Counted from the first letter of the stretch, positions 51,656 through 60,998 are shown. The stretch is DNA of 64,000 bases from an uncultured Reyranella sp. (GCF_945957355.1 NZ_CAMFKM010000013.1:121697-185696), one strand, 5' to 3'. The notes: generated from the sequence alone by a model not told the origin. Numbers and translations are program-made.

Positions 51656-52639
51656 ATGAGTCATGACCTGCGTTCCCTGCGCCTAGCCCTCCTGAGTGGC
51701 GCGGTCGCGCTCATCGCGGGTCCGGTCCTGGCCCAGACGCCCCCGGCCAAGCCACCGGCGGCTCCGGCCGCCAAGCCGCCGGCCGCCGCCGCCCCGGCCC
51801 CGATCAAGGATCCGGTCGTCGCCATCGTGAACGGCCAGCAGATCCGCCTGTCCGAGCTCGAGATCGCCCAGCAGTCGCTGCCGCAGCAGTACCGCTCCAT
51901 GCCGCTGCAGGCGGTGTTCCCGGCGCTGCTCGAGCGCATCATCGACAGCAAGCTGGTCGTCCAGGAAGGCAAGAAGAGCAAGACCAACGAGGACCCGGCC
52001 TTCAAGAAGCGCATGGCCTTCGTCGAGGAACAGGTGCTGCAGGATTTCTGGATCCAGCGCGAGATCTCCCGCCTCGTCACCCTGGAGAAGATCCAGGCGA
52101 AGTATCAGGAACGCCTGAAGTCGATGCCGCCGGAAGACGAGGTGCATGCACGCCACATCCTGGTCGCCACCGAGGACGAGGCGAAGGCCATCATTGCCGA
52201 GCTGAAGAAGGGCACGCCCTTCGACAAGATCGCCAAGGAGAAGTCGACCGACAAGGCGTCCGGCGCCGAGGGCGGCGATCTCGGCTGGTTCAAGAAGTCC
52301 GACATGGTGAAGGAATTCGCCGACGCCGCCTTCAACCTCAAGAAGGGCGAGACCTCGGAGACGCCGACCAAGACGCAGTTCGGCTATCACATCATCAAGA
52401 TCGACGATCGCCGCACCGCGCCGCCGCCGGCGCTCGAGGAGCTTTCCGACCAGATCCGCGAGGAACTGGCGCGCGAGGCGGTGACGGCCCAGCTCGACAA
52501 GATCCGCGCCGGCTCGAAGATCGAAAAGTTCAACATGGACGGGACCAAGGTCGAGGCCGCCCCGGCGGCGCCGGCAACCCCTGCGGCACCCGCCGCGACC
52601 CCGGCCAAGCCCGCTGCCCCGGCGCAGCCGCCGAAGTAA
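51656..52639 (+). CDS. parvulin-type peptidyl-prolyl isomerase
   Basis: 327 residues. The signal peptide is about 1-26 (ALIAGPVLAQ), followed by a Pro/Ala-rich linker and a SurA-like N-terminal helix bundle. A parvulin rotamase domain (about 160-255) has HARHILVATEDEAKAIIAELKKGTPFDKIAKEKSTD and GDLGWFKKSDMVKEFADAAFNLKKGE. A Pro/Ala-rich C-tail follows. It acts as a periplasmic folding factor for exported proteins. The ATG at 51656 has ggag upstream; an in-frame ATG at 51635 is possible. It follows secA in opposite orientation. Confidence 0.93.
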   Translation: MSHDLRSLRLALLSGAVALIAGPVLAQTPPAKPPAAPAAKPPAAAAPAPIKDPVVAIVNGQQIRLSELEIAQQSLPQQYRSMPLQAVFPALLERIIDSKLVVQEGKKSKTNEDPAFKKRMAFVEEQVLQDFWIQREISRLVTLEKIQAKYQERLKSMPPEDEVHARHILVATEDEAKAIIAELKKGTPFDKIAKEKSTDKASGAEGGDLGWFKKSDMVKEFADAAFNLKKGETSETPTKTQFGYHIIKIDDRRTAPPPALEELSDQIREELAREAVTAQLDKIRAGSKIEKFNMDGTKVEAAPAAPATPAAPAATPAKPAAPAQPPK

Positions 52640-52738
52640 CGGTCGCGCTTCAAGTAGAACTCACCTTTTGGGGCGTTTCTGGTGTAGTCTCCGCCGCTGG
52701 CCGGCCGCGTATCTGCGGCCGTGCCTGAGGGGAGAACC

Positions 52739-53977
52739 ATGTCCGCCAAGCACGCCGTATCGCCGCTCGCACCCAAGTCGATTCCGACGCTGCCCCGCAT
52801 TGCGGGCGTGAAGCTCGGTGTCGCGCGTTCCGGCGTGCGATACATGGACCGCGATGACGTCCTTCTGGCGGTCGTGCCGGCCGGGGCAACCATCGCGGGC
52901 GTCCTGACCAAATCCAAGACCTGCTCGGCGCCCGTCGACTGGTGCCGCAAGAACCTGGCCCGCGGCAAGGTCCGCGCCATCGTGGTGAATGCCGGCAACG
53001 CCAACGCCTTCACGGGCAAGCTGGGGGACAAGGCGGTCGAGGAATCGACCCGGGCCATCGCCCAGGCGCTCGGCTGCCCGCGCAACGAGGTCTTCATGGC
53101 CTCGACCGGCGTGATCGGCCAGCCGCTCGAGTGGGAGAAGATCGCCGCCGTCGTGCCGACCCTCATCAAGTCGGGCAAGGAAGATGCCTGGCCGGCCGCC
53201 GCGGCCGCCATCATGACCACCGATACCTTTCCCAAGCTGGCCACGCGCCAGGCCAAGATCGGCGAGCGCACGGTGACGGTGAACGCCTTCCTGAAGGGCT
53301 CGGGCATGATCGCGCCGGACATGGCGACGATGCTGGGCTTCGCCTTCACCGACGCCAAGATTCCCGGCCCGGTGCTGCAGAAGCTGTTGTCCGACGCTGC
53401 CGACAAGTCGCTGAACTGCGTCACCGTCGATGGCGACACCTCGACCAGCGATACGTTCCTGCTGGTCGCCACCGGGGCGGCACGCCATGCGCCGATCGAG
53501 GAGGCCGACGATCCGGTTCTGGTCGACTTCAAGCGCGCCCTCGACGAGGTGATGGTCGAGCTGGCGCAGCTGCTGGCGCGTGACGGCGAGGGCGCCACCA
53601 AGTTCGTGACCATCAACGTCGGCGGCGCTTCGTCGAACGGCGCCGCGCGCAAGATCGGCCTGGCGGTCGCCAACTCGCCGCTGGTCAAGACGGCGATCGC
53701 TGGTGAAGACGCCAACTGGGGCCGCATCGTCATGGCGGTCGGCAAGTCGGGCGAGCGCGCGGACCGTGACAAGCTGCGCATCTCGATCGGCGGCGTGCGC
53801 ATCACCGACCAGGGCCAGGTCGTGCCGAATTACGACGAGGCGCCGGTCGCCCAGCACATCAAGGGCTCCGACGTGGTGATCGACATCGATCTCGGCATCG
53901 GCCGCGGCCGCGCCACCGTCTGGACCTGCGATCTCACGCACGGCTACATCGACATCAACGGCAGCTACCGTTCCTGA
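52739..53977 (+). CDS. argJ: bifunctional glutamate N-acetyltransferase/amino-acid N-acetyltransferase
   Basis: 412 residues. It transfers the acetyl group from N-acetylornithine to glutamate in arginine synthesis and can also use acetyl-CoA. Seen: VNAGNANAFTGKLGD, VFMASTGVIGQPL, and AAIMTTDTFPK at about 155-165, with the autocleavage threonine (Thr160 or Thr161). GSGMIAPDMATMLGF, ANSPLVKTAIAGEDANWGRI and the C-terminal ITDQGQ follow. aggggagaacc precedes the ATG. It overlaps mutT by one base. Confidence 0.97.
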   Translation: MSAKHAVSPLAPKSIPTLPRIAGVKLGVARSGVRYMDRDDVLLAVVPAGATIAGVLTKSKTCSAPVDWCRKNLARGKVRAIVVNAGNANAFTGKLGDKAVEESTRAIAQALGCPRNEVFMASTGVIGQPLEWEKIAAVVPTLIKSGKEDAWPAAAAAIMTTDTFPKLATRQAKIGERTVTVNAFLKGSGMIAPDMATMLGFAFTDAKIPGPVLQKLLSDAADKSLNCVTVDGDTSTSDTFLLVATGAARHAPIEEADDPVLVDFKRALDEVMVELAQLLARDGEGATKFVTINVGGASSNGAARKIGLAVANSPLVKTAIAGEDANWGRIVMAVGKSGERADRDKLRISIGGVRITDQGQVVPNYDEAPVAQHIKGSDVVIDIDLGIGRGRATVWTCDLTHGYIDINGSYRS

Positions 53978-54426
53978 TGGGCGGCTTCGACGACGAGTGT
54001 CCGGGCGGCCCGCCGCCGCTCGGCGAGCGTCCACTCGTGCTGGTGGCGGCCGTGGCACTGGTCGATGTCGACAGCCGCGTCCTGATCGCCCAGCGTCCGG
54101 CCGGCAAGTCGATGGCCGGTCTCTGGGAGTTTCCCGGCGGCAAGGTCGAGCCCGGCGAAACCCCGGAGCAGGCGCTGGTCCGCGAACTGCATGAAGAGCT
54201 GGGGATCGAGACGGCGACGAGTTGCCTGGCCCCGATCGCCTTTGCCAGCCACGGCTACGAGAAGTTCCACCTGCTGATGCCGGTCTTCGCCTGCCGCAAA
54301 TGGAACGGCACGCCGCAGGCGCGCGAGGGCCAGACCCTTAAATGGGTGGCGCCGATGGAACTCACGAAATATCCGATGCCGCCGGCCGACCTGCCGCTGG
54401 TCGGCCTGCTGCGGGACCTGCTTTAG
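53977..54426 (+). CDS. mutT: Nudix hydrolase, MutT type
   Basis: 149 residues. The Nudix box G55-x5-E61-x7-R69-E70-L71-x-E73-E74-x-G76 (GGKVEPGETPEQALVRELHEELGIE) is intact. GLWEFPGGKVE before it is typical of 8-oxo-dGTP diphosphatase MutT. Translation is coupled with argJ (TGATG). It likely cleans the oxidised nucleotide pool; other Nudix substrates cannot be excluded. Confidence 0.9.
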   Translation: MGGFDDECPGGPPPLGERPLVLVAAVALVDVDSRVLIAQRPAGKSMAGLWEFPGGKVEPGETPEQALVRELHEELGIETATSCLAPIAFASHGYEKFHLLMPVFACRKWNGTPQAREGQTLKWVAPMELTKYPMPPADLPLVGLLRDLL

Positions 54427-55241
54427 CTCGACACCGCCCGCAGCGCCGTGCCGTCGCGCCAGCCGAGCAGGTCGCGGAAGATCAGCGCCTGCGCGGTCGC
54501 GGCGACCGCGGTGCCGGCATAGGAGACGAGGATCGCCGCCGTCCAGGTGATGACGGCCGCCGATTCGCCGGCCCCCAGCACGCCCCGCGCCAGGCCGAGC
54601 ACGACCAGGGTCGCCATGGTGGTGGCGAGTGCGCTCGAGAAGAACACCAGGAACATCACGCCGATGATCGTCCAGGCATTGCCGCGGCTGTGCGCCCACG
54701 ACAGGCGCGGCGAGAAGGGCACGTCGACCGACGTCGCGGCGAGGCCGTAGCTGACGCGCAACGCCAGGATGACCGACACGGTGAAGCCGGCGCCGATCGG
54801 TGCGGCAAGTGCCTGCCGGCGCGCGACTTCGGGATCGACGGCGGCGCCGGCCGCCAGCGTCTCCGGATCGATCGAGCCCAGGGTCAGCACGAAACCGGCG
54901 AGCAGCACGAAGGTGAAGCCGCCGATCTTGATCAGGTGACCGAGGAAGGCCATCTCGCGCGGCGACCAGCCGAGGCCGGGCAATCGGTCGACGCGATTGG
55001 GTCCGAGCAGCACGACGCGCTGCCACGCCACCATGAACATCACCGTCGGGATCATGTCGACGGCCTTCTCGATCAGCATGGGCATCAGCGAGTCGCGGTT
55101 CATCGTCGATCCGACCAGCCGGATCACGAGCGAGGCGATCCACGGAATGGTGACGAGATGGAAGAACAGGCGGAGATTGGCGAAGACAAAGGCGAAGCTT
55201 TGCGCCACCAGGCCGCCGAACGAGAGTTTCACCGCAGGCAC
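54423..55241 (-). CDS. polytopic inner-membrane protein, unassigned
   Basis: 272 residues with about six membrane helices, including LRLFFHLVTIPWIASLVIRLVG and AWTIIGVMFLVFFSSALATTMATLVVLGLARG. It has no recognised catalytic motif. The start is a GTG at 55241, only 3 nt after the methyltransferase stop, so the two genes are probably coupled. Its end overlaps mutT by 4 nt (convergent). Function unknown. Confidence 0.7.
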   Translation of the reverse strand: MPAVKLSFGGLVAQSFAFVFANLRLFFHLVTIPWIASLVIRLVGSTMNRDSLMPMLIEKAVDMIPTVMFMVAWQRVVLLGPNRVDRLPGLGWSPREMAFLGHLIKIGGFTFVLLAGFVLTLGSIDPETLAAGAAVDPEVARRQALAAPIGAGFTVSVILALRVSYGLAATSVDVPFSPRLSWAHSRGNAWTIIGVMFLVFFSSALATTMATLVVLGLARGVLGAGESAAVITWTAAILVSYAGTAVAATAQALIFRDLLGWRDGTALRAVSS

Positions 55242-55244
55242 GAT

Positions 55245-56159
55245 CTAGCTCCGCTCCACTTTTTCGCCGGCACTGATTTCGAGGGTTCCCAGCGCGTCGG
55301 CCAGCCGCTGCGCAGCGCTGCCGGGCTTGAGCGCCTTGGGCTGCGACGCATGCGGCGCCCAGCCGTGCAGGAACAGGACCTCGAAGCTTGCGGTGACCCT
55401 GCCGCCCGGCTGCGCGAACCGTTCGCCGTAGAGTTCGGCGGCGCGCAGCAGCATGGCGCGCCCGGTCATGCCGCGGCGCCGGCCGACCACGAGATTGCTC
55501 TCGCCCATGGCGCTCAGGTCGCGCATCAGCGCGAGCGCGCTTTCATATTCGACCTCGATCGTCTCGCTGTCGGCCACCGGCAGGGCGAAGCCCGCCCGCT
55601 GCAACAGGCCCGCCGCATCGCGCAGGTCGGCGAAGGGCGAAACGCGCGGGCTCAAGCCCCCGTCGACCTCGCTCTCGGCGGCCGCCAGCGCCTGGCGAAG
55701 CTGCCACAGGGTGGCGCCGCCCAGCAGGGCGCCGAGGAACAGGCCATCGGGCTTCAGGATGCGCGCGATCTGGATCAGGGCGCCGGGCAGGTCGTTCACC
55801 CAATGGAGATCCATGGCACTCAGCACCAGGTCGAAGCATCCGGTCGCGAAGGGCAGGAACTCCTCGTCGGCGACGATGGCCGGGCCGCGCGCCCGCGCCG
55901 CGAAGCCGTTTCCGAGATCGGCGCGCACCAGATTGCCGACGATCGGACGTTCGCCCAGGGCCGTCGCGACCTCGTCGCCGTGGCTGCCGAGATCGAGCGC
56001 CAGGGGAAAGGTCCGGCGCACATCGGTCAGGCGGTCGACCAGGCGCTCGGCGATCTCGCGCTTCAGGAAATCATGATGATCCCACTTGCGCGCGGCGCGC
56101 TCGCGGCGCCGGCGCAGGGTGGTGCGGTCGAACACCAGCAGGGGATCGAGGCTCGTCAC
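55245..56159 (-). CDS. SAM-dependent methyltransferase, NDUFAF5/BioC-like
   Basis: 304 residues. The SAM domain has ALDLGSHGDEVATAL (motif I, about 54-68), LPFATGCFDLVLSAMDLHWVNDLPGALIQIARILKPDGLFLGALLGG and a C-terminal LYGERFAQPGGRVTASFEVLFLHGWAPHASQP. This end is typical of the alphaproteobacterial proteins related to NDUFAF5 (complex I arginine hydroxylase) and BioC. It may modify or assemble a respiratory complex subunit; that is inference. The start is a GTG at 56159. It is divergent from comF. Confidence 0.88.
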   Translation of the reverse strand: MTSLDPLLVFDRTTLRRRRERAARKWDHHDFLKREIAERLVDRLTDVRRTFPLALDLGSHGDEVATALGERPIVGNLVRADLGNGFAARARGPAIVADEEFLPFATGCFDLVLSAMDLHWVNDLPGALIQIARILKPDGLFLGALLGGATLWQLRQALAAAESEVDGGLSPRVSPFADLRDAAGLLQRAGFALPVADSETIEVEYESALALMRDLSAMGESNLVVGRRRGMTGRAMLLRAAELYGERFAQPGGRVTASFEVLFLHGWAPHASQPKALKPGSAAQRLADALGTLEISAGEKVERS

Positions 56160-56240
56160 AGTGGGTATGTAGGGAAAAAGGGCGGCGGCGGGTAGGGGAA
56201 CGCCATCCTGTGGGCGCATTTGCCCGCCCCAATCCGACGC

Positions 56241-57005
56241 ATGTTGCCGGAGAGCGTGAGCGGAGCCGTCGCGGGGCTCGGTCGGGCAGTGCTGGACGCC
56301 GTGTTGCCGCCGCTCTGTCTCGGCTGCAACGAGATCGTGAGCGCGCCGGGCGCGCTGTGCGCGAGCTGCTGGCAGGGCTTCTCCTTCATCTCTGCCCCGC
56401 ACTGCGCCTGCTGCGGTACGCCTTTCGCGGAGGATCTGGGGCCCGAGGCGCTCTGCGCCGGCTGCCTGATCCGTCGCCCGCGCTACCATCGCGCTCGCGC
56501 CGCCCTGGTTTACGACGATCAGAGCCGCCGGCTCGTCCTGCCATTCAAGCACGGTGACCGCACCGACATCGCCCGGGCCTGCGGCGGCTGGATGGCGCGG
56601 GCGGGTGCCGATCTCCTCGCATCGACCGACCTCGTGGCACCGGTGCCGCTTCATTGGCGGCGGCTGTTGATGCGCCGCTATAACCAGGCGCAGCTTCTGG
56701 CGCGCATCGTCGTGCGGACGACGGCGCGCCGTGACGTGCGCCTGGCGCCCGATCTGCTGCGGCGACCCCGTTGGACGGGGTCGCAGGCCGGGCTGAAGGC
56801 GAAGGAGCGGCGGCGCAATGTGCGCGAGGCCTTCGACATCCATCCGAAGTGGCGGCCGCAGGTGGCCGGCAAGGCTGTCCTGCTGGTCGACGACGTGCTC
56901 ACGACCGGGGCGACGGTCGAGGCCTGCGCCCGGATTCTGCAACGCGCCGGGGCTCGGCGGGTTGATGTCCTGACACTGGCGCGGGTCGTCCGGCCAGCGT
57001 TATAG
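56241..57005 (+). CDS. ComF family phosphoribosyltransferase-like protein
   Basis: 254 residues. An N-terminal double zinc finger (CLGCNEIVSAPGALCASCW ... CACCGTPF ... CAGC) is followed by a type I phosphoribosyltransferase domain with the PRPP loop VLLVDDVLTTGAT (about 220-232). ComF proteins are tied to DNA uptake in Gram-positives, but their role here is unclear. An in-frame TTG at 56220 is a weaker start. It is first of the comF-grx-nitrilase block. Confidence 0.9.
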   Translation: MLPESVSGAVAGLGRAVLDAVLPPLCLGCNEIVSAPGALCASCWQGFSFISAPHCACCGTPFAEDLGPEALCAGCLIRRPRYHRARAALVYDDQSRRLVLPFKHGDRTDIARACGGWMARAGADLLASTDLVAPVPLHWRRLLMRRYNQAQLLARIVVRTTARRDVRLAPDLLRRPRWTGSQAGLKAKERRRNVREAFDIHPKWRPQVAGKAVLLVDDVLTTGATVEACARILQRAGARRVDVLTLARVVRPAL

Positions 57006-57026
57006 TTTCGACGAAGAGGTTCACCC

Positions 57027-57287
57027 ATGGCCAAGATCGAAATCTACACCACGCCGTTCTGCGGCTACTGCGCGCGGGCCAAGAGCCTGCTCGACAGCAA
57101 GGGCGCCGAGTACGAAGAGACCGACGTGATGATGGACGACAAGAAGCGCACCGAGATGCGCGCGCGCGCCAATCGCACGACGGTGCCGCAGATCTTCATC
57201 AACGGGCAGCATGTCGGCGGCTCCGACGATCTCGCCGCCCTCGAACGGGCGGGCAAGCTCGACGCGCTGCTCGCGCAGCCGGGCTGA
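57027..57287 (+). CDS. grxC: glutaredoxin 3
   Basis: 86 residues. It is a dithiol glutaredoxin with the active site C12-G-Y-C15, the cis-Pro TVPQIFING at about 51-60, and GGSDDLAAL for glutathione binding. It reduces disulfides and glutathionylated proteins. It lies between comF and a nitrilase-family gene, the usual alphaproteobacterial order. aagaggtt precedes the ATG. Confidence 0.95.
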   Translation: MAKIEIYTTPFCGYCARAKSLLDSKGAEYEETDVMMDDKKRTEMRARANRTTVPQIFINGQHVGGSDDLAALERAGKLDALLAQPG

Positions 57288-57299
57288 AGGACCTCCATC

Positions 57300-58166
57300 A
57301 TGACCGCGTTCAAGGCCGGCCTGATCCAGACCAACGTCAGCAATGAGATGGCCGAGAACGTGGCCTCCCTGCGCGAGCAGGCGAAGCTCGCGCGCGACGC
57401 CGGCGCCGACTTCATCATGACGCCGGAGAATACCGGCCTGATCGGCGCCAACCGCACCGAGACGCTGGCCAAGGCGCAGACCGAGGAAGAGCACGCGATG
57501 CTCGCGGCCTGCCGCGCCGCGGCGCGTGACACCGGTGCGTGGTTCCTGCTGGGCTCGATCCATGTGCGCGTGCCGGGTGAGGAGCAGATCCGCAACCGCT
57601 CCTACCTGATCGATTCGTCGGGCGGCATCGTGGCGAGCTACGACAAGATCCACATGTTCGACGTCCAGCTCGCCGGCGGCGAAAGCTATCGCGAGTCCTC
57701 GACCTTCAGGCCGGGCGAGAAGGCGGTGCTGGCCGAGACGCCGTGGGGCATCCTCGGCATGACGATCTGCTACGACCTGCGTTTCCCCTATCTCTATCGC
57801 GAGCTGGCGCATGCCGGCGCCACGATGCTGTCGATCCCGTCCTCGTTCACCGTGCCGACCGGCCAGGCGCACTGGCACACGCTGATGCGCGCCCGCGCCA
57901 TCGAGACCGGCTGCTTCGTCTTCGCGCCGGCCCAGGTCGGCACGCACAAGGGCTCCAACCGCAAGACCTACGGCCACTCGATCGCCGTCGCCCCGTGGGG
58001 CGAGGTGCTGGCCGATGCCGGCGGGGAGAAGGCGGGCGTCGTGATCGCCGACATCGACATGGGCAAGATCGAGGAGGCGCGGAAGATGGTCCCGTCGCTG
58101 ACCCACGACCGAAAGTATGCGGCGCCGGTGCTTCACAAGGCGGCGATCGCGAAGGCGGCGGAGTAA
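57300..58166 (+). CDS. carbon-nitrogen hydrolase family protein (Nit1 type)
   Basis: 288 residues with the nitrilase catalytic set Glu43 (TPENTG), Lys116 (YDKIHMFD) and Cys157 (TICYDLRFPYLYREL). The sequence is close to the Nit1/deaminated-glutathione amidase group, which hydrolyses damaged glutathione; that fits the neighbouring glutaredoxin. gaaggacctccatc precedes the ATG at 57300. It is third in the comF-grx block. Confidence 0.92.
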   Translation: MTAFKAGLIQTNVSNEMAENVASLREQAKLARDAGADFIMTPENTGLIGANRTETLAKAQTEEEHAMLAACRAAARDTGAWFLLGSIHVRVPGEEQIRNRSYLIDSSGGIVASYDKIHMFDVQLAGGESYRESSTFRPGEKAVLAETPWGILGMTICYDLRFPYLYRELAHAGATMLSIPSSFTVPTGQAHWHTLMRARAIETGCFVFAPAQVGTHKGSNRKTYGHSIAVAPWGEVLADAGGEKAGVVIADIDMGKIEEARKMVPSLTHDRKYAAPVLHKAAIAKAAE

Positions 58167-58244
58167 CGCTCTGTCGCCCTCGGCGAAGCGAAGGACCTGA
58201 TCTGGCGATCCAACGACTCCGTCGCGGACGCGAGATCCCGCGCG

Positions 58245-58742
58245 CTAGAGGAGGCGGGCCGCGATCCTCTGCACCATCGCCATCTTCGGTTGGCTGATCA
58301 TCCGCGCTTCGTAGGCCGTCACCGAGAAGAGCCCGCGCACCCGTTCCAGCAGCTCGCCGTCCTTCAGCAGGAAGTCCGGCCGGCTGGGTTTGCCGAAGCG
58401 CTCGTTGCCTTCCATGAAGGTCTCGTAGAGCAGGATGCCGCCTGGCAGCAGCGTGTCGAACAGCACCGGGAAGAGCGGCCGGTGCAGGTAGTTGGTGACC
58501 ACGATCGCGCCGAAGCGGCGGCCGGCCAGCGGCCAGGGCGAGCCGTCCTCGAGATCGGCCTGGATGACTTCTACCGCGTCCGATGGAGACAGGCCGCTTA
58601 CGTCGCGATCGACCGCGGTCACGCGGTGGCCGCGGCCAGCGAAGAAGGCGGTGTGGCGGCCGTTGCCCGCCGCGAGGTCGAGGACGGTGGCGCCGGGCGG
58701 GACGAGGCCCGCCCAGGCAGTGACCCAGGACGAGGGTGTCAT
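58245..58742 (-). CDS. class I SAM-dependent methyltransferase
   Basis: 165 residues. SAM motif I is VLDLAAGNGRHTAFFAGRGHRVTAVDRDVSGL (about 20-51), then IQADLEDGSPWP, IVVTNYLHRPLFP and LLPGGILLYETFMEGNERFGKPSRPDFLL. The protein is short, resembling the TehB-like group; the substrate is unknown. Its start overlaps the stop of the DMT-transporter gene in ATGA (58739-58742), so they are coupled. Confidence 0.85.
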   Translation of the reverse strand: MTPSSWVTAWAGLVPPGATVLDLAAGNGRHTAFFAGRGHRVTAVDRDVSGLSPSDAVEVIQADLEDGSPWPLAGRRFGAIVVTNYLHRPLFPVLFDTLLPGGILLYETFMEGNERFGKPSRPDFLLKDGELLERVRGLFSVTAYEARMISQPKMAMVQRIAARLL

Positions 58743-59605
58743 GTCTTCCGCGCTCCGGCGCCCTTGAGGTTCAGGAGGTTGCCCGACAGGATCAGCGCGG
58801 CGCCCAGGATGGTCATCATGTCGAGGCGCTCATTGTAGAGCAGCCAGCCGGCCAGGGCCGCCAGCGGCACGCGCAGGAAATCCATCGGCACAACGATGGT
58901 GGCGTCGGCGTGCAACATCGCGCGCGTCAGGCAGTAGTGGGAGAAGGTGCCGCAGAAGGCGATGATGAGGATCCATCCCCAGACATAGGCCGAGGGCCAG
59001 CGCCACACCTCGAGTGCCGGCACCAGGCCGATGACCGACTGGATGAACAGCATCCAGAACAGGATGGTGACGACGCTGTCGGTTCGGGTGAGCGACTTCA
59101 CCATGGTCACGGAGATGGCGAAGCCGACGGCGGCGGCCAGCGCGATGATCTGCCCTGGCACGATCTCGCTGGTCCCTGGCCGCACGATGATGACGACGCC
59201 GACCACCCCCAGCGCCACGGCGAGGTTCTTCCACAGTCCCATGCGCTCGCCAAGGAAGGCCACGGCCAGGATCGCGGTCCAGATCGGCATGGTGAACTCG
59301 ATCGAGATGACCTGGGCGAGCGGGATCAGGGTCAGCGCCTTGAACCAGGCGAACTGCGCGCCGTAATGGGCGATGTTGCGGCCGACTTGCTGCCACGGGC
59401 GCGCGGTCTTCAGCGTGCCGAAGCCGCCGGCGAGGTGGATCAGCGGATAGAGCATGAGCAGGCCGATGACCGACCGCATTTCCATGATCTGGAAGACGTC
59501 GAGTTCGCGCGTCGTCTCGCGGCCGGCAATTGCCATGACGAGCATCGCCGTCAGCCAGCCGGCCATCCAGAAGGCGGCTTTCACGAGGGAGGGCTGGTGG
59601 GTCAT
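58739..59605 (-). CDS. DMT family (EamA) transporter
   Basis: 288 residues with about ten membrane helices in two EamA repeats (about 10-140 and 150-285). ALTLIPLAQVISIEFTMPIWTAILAVAFLGERMGLWKNLAVALGVVGVVIIVRPG is the usual first-repeat signature. It exports or exchanges small metabolites; the substrate is not predictable. It is first gene of a two-gene unit with the short methyltransferase. It is divergent from the DUF1178 gene. Confidence 0.9.
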   Translation of the reverse strand: MTHQPSLVKAAFWMAGWLTAMLVMAIAGRETTRELDVFQIMEMRSVIGLLMLYPLIHLAGGFGTLKTARPWQQVGRNIAHYGAQFAWFKALTLIPLAQVISIEFTMPIWTAILAVAFLGERMGLWKNLAVALGVVGVVIIVRPGTSEIVPGQIIALAAAVGFAISVTMVKSLTRTDSVVTILFWMLFIQSVIGLVPALEVWRWPSAYVWGWILIIAFCGTFSHYCLTRAMLHADATIVVPMDFLRVPLAALAGWLLYNERLDMMTILGAALILSGNLLNLKGAGARKT

Positions 59606-59694
59606 CGGCTGCTTCTGCGGGCGGCTTTCGGGTGACGGGGCGCGACAATCGGCTCTTGCGTCCGGCCCGGCAAGCCACCATTTTTCCGGCTGTC

Positions 59695-60180
59695 ATGATT
59701 TTGTATCGCTTGCGCTGCGCCAAAGGCCACGAGTTCGACAGCTGGTTCAAGGACAGCAAGACCTATGAGCGCCAGGAGAAGAAGTCGCTGATCGGCTGTG
59801 CGGTGTGCGGCACGGCGAAGGTCGAGCGCGCCCTGATGGCGCCCCGCATCGGCAAGAAGGGCAAGGACGCCGCGCTGCCGGCCGCCGTCGAGGCGCCGGC
59901 CGAGGCGACGGCCACGCCGTCGGCCGAGCAGCAGCAGATGGCGGCACTCGCCAGGCAGATGCCCAAGGAACTACGCGAGGCCCTGCTCAAGGTCCGCGCC
60001 GAGGTCGAGAAGAACTGCGAGCATGTCGGCGACAAGTTCGCCGAGGAGGCCCGCAAGATTCACTACGGCGAGAGCGACAAGCGCGGAATCTACGGCGAGA
60101 CGAGCGACGAGGAAGCCGAGGCCCTGGCCGAGGAAGGCATCGAGTTCGGCCGCCTTCCCTGGATCCCGCGCGGCAACTGA
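59695..60180 (+). CDS. DUF1178 family protein
   Basis: 161 residues. An N-terminal zinc-ribbon-like part has C8-x2-H11 (CAKGHEFDSWFKDS) and C35-x2-C38 (CAVC), followed by an Ala/Glu-rich linker. The DUF1178 end reads NCEHVGDKFAEEARKIHYGESDKRGIYGETSDEEAEALAEEGIEFGRLPWIPR. The function is unknown. The ATG at 59695 gives the family start ILYRLRC. It is convergent with ubiG. Confidence 0.92.
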   Translation: MILYRLRCAKGHEFDSWFKDSKTYERQEKKSLIGCAVCGTAKVERALMAPRIGKKGKDAALPAAVEAPAEATATPSAEQQQMAALARQMPKELREALLKVRAEVEKNCEHVGDKFAEEARKIHYGESDKRGIYGETSDEEAEALAEEGIEFGRLPWIPRGN

Positions 60181-60195
60181 TCCGCCGTCGGGCCG

Positions 60196-60960
60196 CTATT
60201 TCGGCCCGGCGACCCCGTACAACATGTAGTTCACGTCGAGGTCGCTCCTGTTCAGCGACCATTTGCGGCTGAGCGGAGCGTAGACGACGCCCACGATTTC
60301 CTGCGGCTCGATGCCGCCGGCGCGCAGGCCGCGCACGACCTCGGAGGGTTTGAGGAATTTCTTCCAGTCGTGGGTGCCGCGCGGCAGCCAGCCCAGCACA
60401 TATTCGGCGCCGGCGATGGCCAGAGCCCAGGCTTTTGCCGTGCGGTTGAGGGTCGACAGGAAGAGCAGGCCGCCGGGCTTCACCATTCGGCCGCAGGATC
60501 GCAGGAACAGATCGACGTCGGCCACGTGTTCCACGATCTCGAGCGCCAGCACGACGTCGAACTGCGCGCCGCTCTCGGCCAGCGCCTCGGCCGTGCCCTC
60601 GCGATAATCGATGGCGAGGTCCTGGCGCGCCGCGTGGACCGAAGCCGTGGCGATGTTGCGGGCCGAGGCGTCGACGCCGGTGACCGACGCGCCGAGCCGG
60701 GACATCGGCTCGCTGAGCAGCCCGCCGCCGCAGCCTATATCGAGCAGCGACAGGCCCTTCAGTGGCTCGCCATTCAGGGCGTCCCGGTGCCAGTGGGCGG
60801 CGACCCGGTCGCGGATATAGCCGATCCGCACCGGGTTCAGCCGGTGCAGGGGCGCGAACTTGCCGGTGGGATCCCACCATTCGTCAGCGATGCGGGAGAA
60901 GCGTTCGACCTCGACGGGATCGACCGTTCCGTCAGTGGGGATATGCGCGGTTTCGACCAT
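60196..60960 (-). CDS. ubiG: ubiquinone biosynthesis O-methyltransferase UbiG
   Basis: 254 residues. It performs both O-methylations of ubiquinone synthesis with SAM. Seen: VEVERFSRIADEWWDPTGKFAPLHRLNPVRIGYI at the start, LLDIGCGGGLLSEPMSRLGASVTGVDAS (SAM motif I), and VLALEIVEHVADVDLFLRSCGRMVKPGGLLFLSTLNRT. KLLKP-like KFLKPSEVVRGL follows. Length is standard. It is divergent from lysC across 78 bp. Confidence 0.96.
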   Translation of the reverse strand: MVETAHIPTDGTVDPVEVERFSRIADEWWDPTGKFAPLHRLNPVRIGYIRDRVAAHWHRDALNGEPLKGLSLLDIGCGGGLLSEPMSRLGASVTGVDASARNIATASVHAARQDLAIDYREGTAEALAESGAQFDVVLALEIVEHVADVDLFLRSCGRMVKPGGLLFLSTLNRTAKAWALAIAGAEYVLGWLPRGTHDWKKFLKPSEVVRGLRAGGIEPQEIVGVVYAPLSRKWSLNRSDLDVNYMLYGVAGPK

Positions 60961-60968
60961 GGCTACCC

Positions 60969-60998
60969 TTGACCCATATGGCGCCGCCGGTGTCTATA
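60969..60998 (+). promoter_or_regulatory. candidate lysC promoter
   Basis: TTGACC (60969-60974), 18-nt spacer, TCTATA (60993-60998) in the ubiG/lysC divergent gap; the start codon lies 40 nt further. It is identified by eye; no lysine riboswitch-like leader fits in the short space. Confidence 0.4.
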